NCBI GenBank assembly: GCA_016765235.1
Contig: JAESQH010000250.1
Location: 1-17,248, forward strand
Origin: Paracoccaceae bacterium
GTDB taxonomy: Bacteria > Pseudomonadota > Alphaproteobacteria > Rhodobacterales > Rhodobacteraceae
Reading direction: 5' to 3'
DNA length: 17,248 nt
This document shows, one piece after another, positions 15,111 to 17,248 of the stretch. Numbering within the stretch: the first letter of the stretch is position 1; each line of letters opens with the position of its first letter. Position numbers and translations under genes: made by a program. The notes beneath the pieces are model-generated. The model worked only from the letters and a program-made list of their open reading frames with translations, searched no databases and was not told the DNA's origin.

Positions 15111-16148
15111 ATGCGTAAGTTCAACGAAGAAAACGAACGGGTAAAGCGTCGCTATCTGAGATATATCAAAGAAGCGAAACGGCAAGATATTAAGTCGGTG
15201 GATAAAACTGCCGCCGCTATATTCCGATTTGAAAAAACTACGAATTTCAAGCCGTTCAAATCATTTCATATCGATCAGGCAATCACCTTCAAACGCAAAC
15301 TGGAAGCTGCCAAAAATGAACGGACTGGCAAGCCGCTTAGTAAGGCGACTATTGACGGAACTTTGCGCTTGGTTAAGGCGTTCATCCATTGGCTCGCAGG
15401 GCAACAAGGATATAAATCAAGGATCAGTTATTCCGACGCCGAGTATTTCAATAACAGTGCCAAGGATGCTCGAATTGCCCATGCTCAACGCGAAGTGCGT
15501 TCCCCAACGATGGCGCAAGCATTTCATGCATTTAGCCAAATGCCAAACGAAACAGAAATAGAACGTCGCGACAAAGCTATATTTGCTTTTGTGATGTTGA
15601 CCGCCGCGCGTGATGGGGCAATGGCGTCGCTGACGCTCAAACGGATCGATTTGGCTGATGGATGTGTTTATCAAGATGCGCGGGACGTTAATACAAAAGG
15701 GGCTAAAACCTTTACAACGTGGTTCATGCCGGTTGATCCAGCCTATTTCCGTTGCTTCGAGGCGTGGGTGGACTATTTGCGTGTGACCAAGCTTTTTGGC
15801 AACGACGATGCCCTGTTTCCTAAGCCAATGATGGGGTTGGGTGTAACTGGCGGTTTTATGGTTGCCGGGCTTTCACGCGACCCCTACGCAAATGGCCACA
15901 AGATTTGTGAAATCATCAAGCAGGCGTTTAGCAATGCGGGTTTGCCGGTTTTCACCCCGCACGGGTTTAGAAGAACTCTGGCGATGTATGGTGATGAAAT
16001 TTGCACCACCCGCGAGGCATTCAAAGCGTGGTCACTGAACATCGGACACACGAGCGTTGTTACAACGGTGCAATCCTACATGCCGGTTTCAACCCAGCGC
16101 CAAAAGGAATTGATCAAAGGGATGGCGGATTTTTCGAAACCCCCTTAG
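15111..16148 (+). CDS. second tyrosine recombinase (accessory-element type)
   Basis: A 345-residue tyrosine recombinase unlike the P4-type enzyme upstream: no DUF4102 arm-binding domain, but an N-terminal core-binding domain (SVDKTAAAIFRFEKTT, about 29-44; KPLSKATIDGTLRLVKAFIHWLAGQ, about 74-98). Catalytic residues are visible as Arg167 (TAARDGAMASL), the lysine region 196-199 (NTKGAKTF), His284 and Arg287 (TPHGFRRTLA), His313 (NIGHTS) and the likely nucleophile Tyr323 (TVQSYMP). All are present, so it appears active. An AAAGGA stretch lies about ten bases before the ATG at 15111. The stop is 32 bases before hsdM, so this recombinase travels next to a restriction-modification locus. Its target site is unknown. 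Confidence 0.88.
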   Translation: MRKFNEENERVKRRYLRYIKEAKRQDIKSVDKTAAAIFRFEKTTNFKPFKSFHIDQAITFKRKLEAAKNERTGKPLSKATIDGTLRLVKAFIHWLAGQQGYKSRISYSDAEYFNNSAKDARIAHAQREVRSPTMAQAFHAFSQMPNETEIERRDKAIFAFVMLTAARDGAMASLTLKRIDLADGCVYQDARDVNTKGAKTFTTWFMPVDPAYFRCFEAWVDYLRVTKLFGNDDALFPKPMMGLGVTGGFMVAGLSRDPYANGHKICEIIKQAFSNAGLPVFTPHGFRRTLAMYGDEICTTREAFKAWSLNIGHTSVVTTVQSYMPVSTQRQKELIKGMADFSKPP

Positions 16149-16180
16149 TCTCCGCAAAAACCCAATCAGAAAGATCACAA

Positions 16181-17248
16181 ATGTTCGAGCAGACCTTCAA
16201 AAATATCGATGACGTTTTATGGAAAGAGGCGGGCTGCACCACCGAACTGGATTACACCGAACAAACGTCGTGGATGTTGTTTCTTAAATACCTAGACGAC
16301 CTCGAACATGAACGCGCTATGGAGGCCGAACTGCTCGGCAAACCTTACACTCACATCATCAACCCAGAACACCGCTGGTCGCGCTGGGCGGCCCCCAAGA
16401 TCAACGGCAAGTTTGACCATGACGCCGCCCTGACCTGATTGATTACGTCAACCGCGATCTGTTCCCCTACCTGCAAGGCTTCAAACAACGCGCCACAGGC
16501 CCTGATACCATCGAATACAAAATCGGTGAAATCTTTGGCGAGATTAAGAACAAATTCCAAAGCGGTTATTCCTTGCGGGATGCGCTTGAATTGATGGACG
16601 CCCTGCGCTTCCGCTCCCAAAAGGAAAAGCATGAACTTAGCCACCTCTACGAGGCCAAAATCAAAAACATGGGCAACGCGGGGCGCAATGGCGGCGAATA
16701 CTACACGCCACGCCCTCTGATCCGCGCGATGATCCAAGTGACCAAACCCCGGATTGGCGAGACGGTCTATGATGGCGCGGTCGGTTCCGCTGGCTTCCTG
16801 TGCGAGGCGTATGACTATATGCGTAAGGGTGATCTGACCACGACGGACCTGAAAACCCTGCAAACCAAAACCTTCTACGGCAAGGAAAAGAAATCGCTCG
16901 CCTATGTGATTGCGATTATGAACATGATCCTGCACGGGATCGAGACGCCCAACATCATCCACACCAACACCCTTTCCGAAAACATCCGCGATGTGCAGGA
17001 AAAGGACCGATACGACATCATCCTCGCCAATCCCCCCTTTGGCGGCAAGGAACGTGCCGAGGTGCAGCAGAACTTCCCGATCAAAACCGGCGAGACTGCG
17101 TTTCTGTTTCTGCAACATTTCATCAAACACCTGAAGGCCGGCGGGCGCGGGGCGGTGGCGATTAAAAACACGTTCCTAAGCAATTCCGACAACGCCTCCA
17201 AAGCCCTGCGTAAGGAGTTGTTGACGGCCTGCAACCTGCACAGTGTGC
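16181..17248 (+). pseudogene. hsdM: type I restriction-modification methyltransferase subunit, frameshifted and partial
   Basis: HsdM methylates adenine in the recognition site and, with HsdS and HsdR, forms the type I complex. The first frame runs from the ATG at 16181 for 85 residues (MFEQTFKNIDDVLWKEAG, EHRWSRWAAP, FDHDAALT) and stops at 16436-16438. The rest continues in another frame from about 16435 to the window edge: LIDYVNRDLFPYLQGFK, GGEYYTPRPLIRAM, the SAM-binding DGAVGSAGFL, and catalytic NPPF in DIILANPPFGGKER. In relatives I recall ALT-GDD-L-[IR]-D between the halves, so about ten bases seem deleted near 16433-16437. No slippery heptamer supports programmed frameshifting. GC is higher than in the preceding island genes. 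The hsdS and hsdR genes would lie beyond the edge. Confidence 0.85.

Noticed and set aside
16428..16442. Programmed -1 frameshift in hsdM
   Set aside because: No slippery heptamer or downstream stem is visible, and about three residues expected from relatives are missing, which points to a deletion.
16351..17130. 259-codon open frame on the minus strand
   Set aside because: It is antisense to clearly conserved hsdM sequence (YYTPRPLIRAM, NPPF) and has no recognisable protein features.

Overview
The window looks like the chromosome of an alphaproteobacterium, most likely a marine member of the Rhodobacteraceae (Roseobacter group). That reading rests on the style of the core proteins (CysS, a citramalate synthase, an NDUFAF6-like squalene/phytoene synthase relative, overlapping YqaA and DsbB genes) and on family knowledge; no marker gene in the window settles the genus.

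Layout: (1) Positions 1-1783, minus strand, are AT-rich and phage-like: a partial small phage protein, an AP2-like DNA-binding protein and the RecA core of a DnaB-type helicase. (2) At about 1784-1806 this piece abuts, head to head, a large serine recombinase gene that has lost its catalytic domain; the helicase also lacks its N-terminal domain at the same point. (3) A tRNA-Gln(CTG) at 3152-3225 has its 3' end towards this debris. (4) Positions 3226-11993 are ordinary core genes: a PepSY membrane protein, cysS, cimA, an NDUFAF6-like protein, an MFS transporter broken by one in-frame stop, an AlkA-like glycosylase, a carboxylesterase, DsbB and YqaA. (5) A tRNA-Leu(CAA) at 11994-12078 is followed by GGGGGTATC repeats and a P4-type integrase. 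This begins a genomic island that runs off the right edge and carries a hypothetical protein, an AlpA-like regulator, an HTH/zinc-ribbon protein, a second tyrosine recombinase and a type I modification gene (hsdM) with a frameshift.

How the parts work together: the core segment sits between two mobile regions, each lying at the 3' end of a tRNA gene. In the core, the downstream genes overlap or couple translationally (cimA with its neighbour, the AlkA-like gene with the esterase, YqaA with DsbB). Between cysS and cimA lie two back-to-back perfect hairpins inside a 36-codon reading frame that overlaps both genes. In the island, the AlpA-like, HTH/zinc-ribbon and recombinase genes form a compact set leading into hsdM. 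Together they look like a mobile restriction-modification cargo with its own recombinase, although the hsdM present here appears broken.

The best candidates for something under-described are the cysS-cimA double hairpin with its overlapping small ORF, and the HTH/zinc-ribbon plus recombinase pair in front of hsdM. No CRISPR array, rRNA or complete insertion sequence was seen. No stretch longer than 300 bases lacks a gene.
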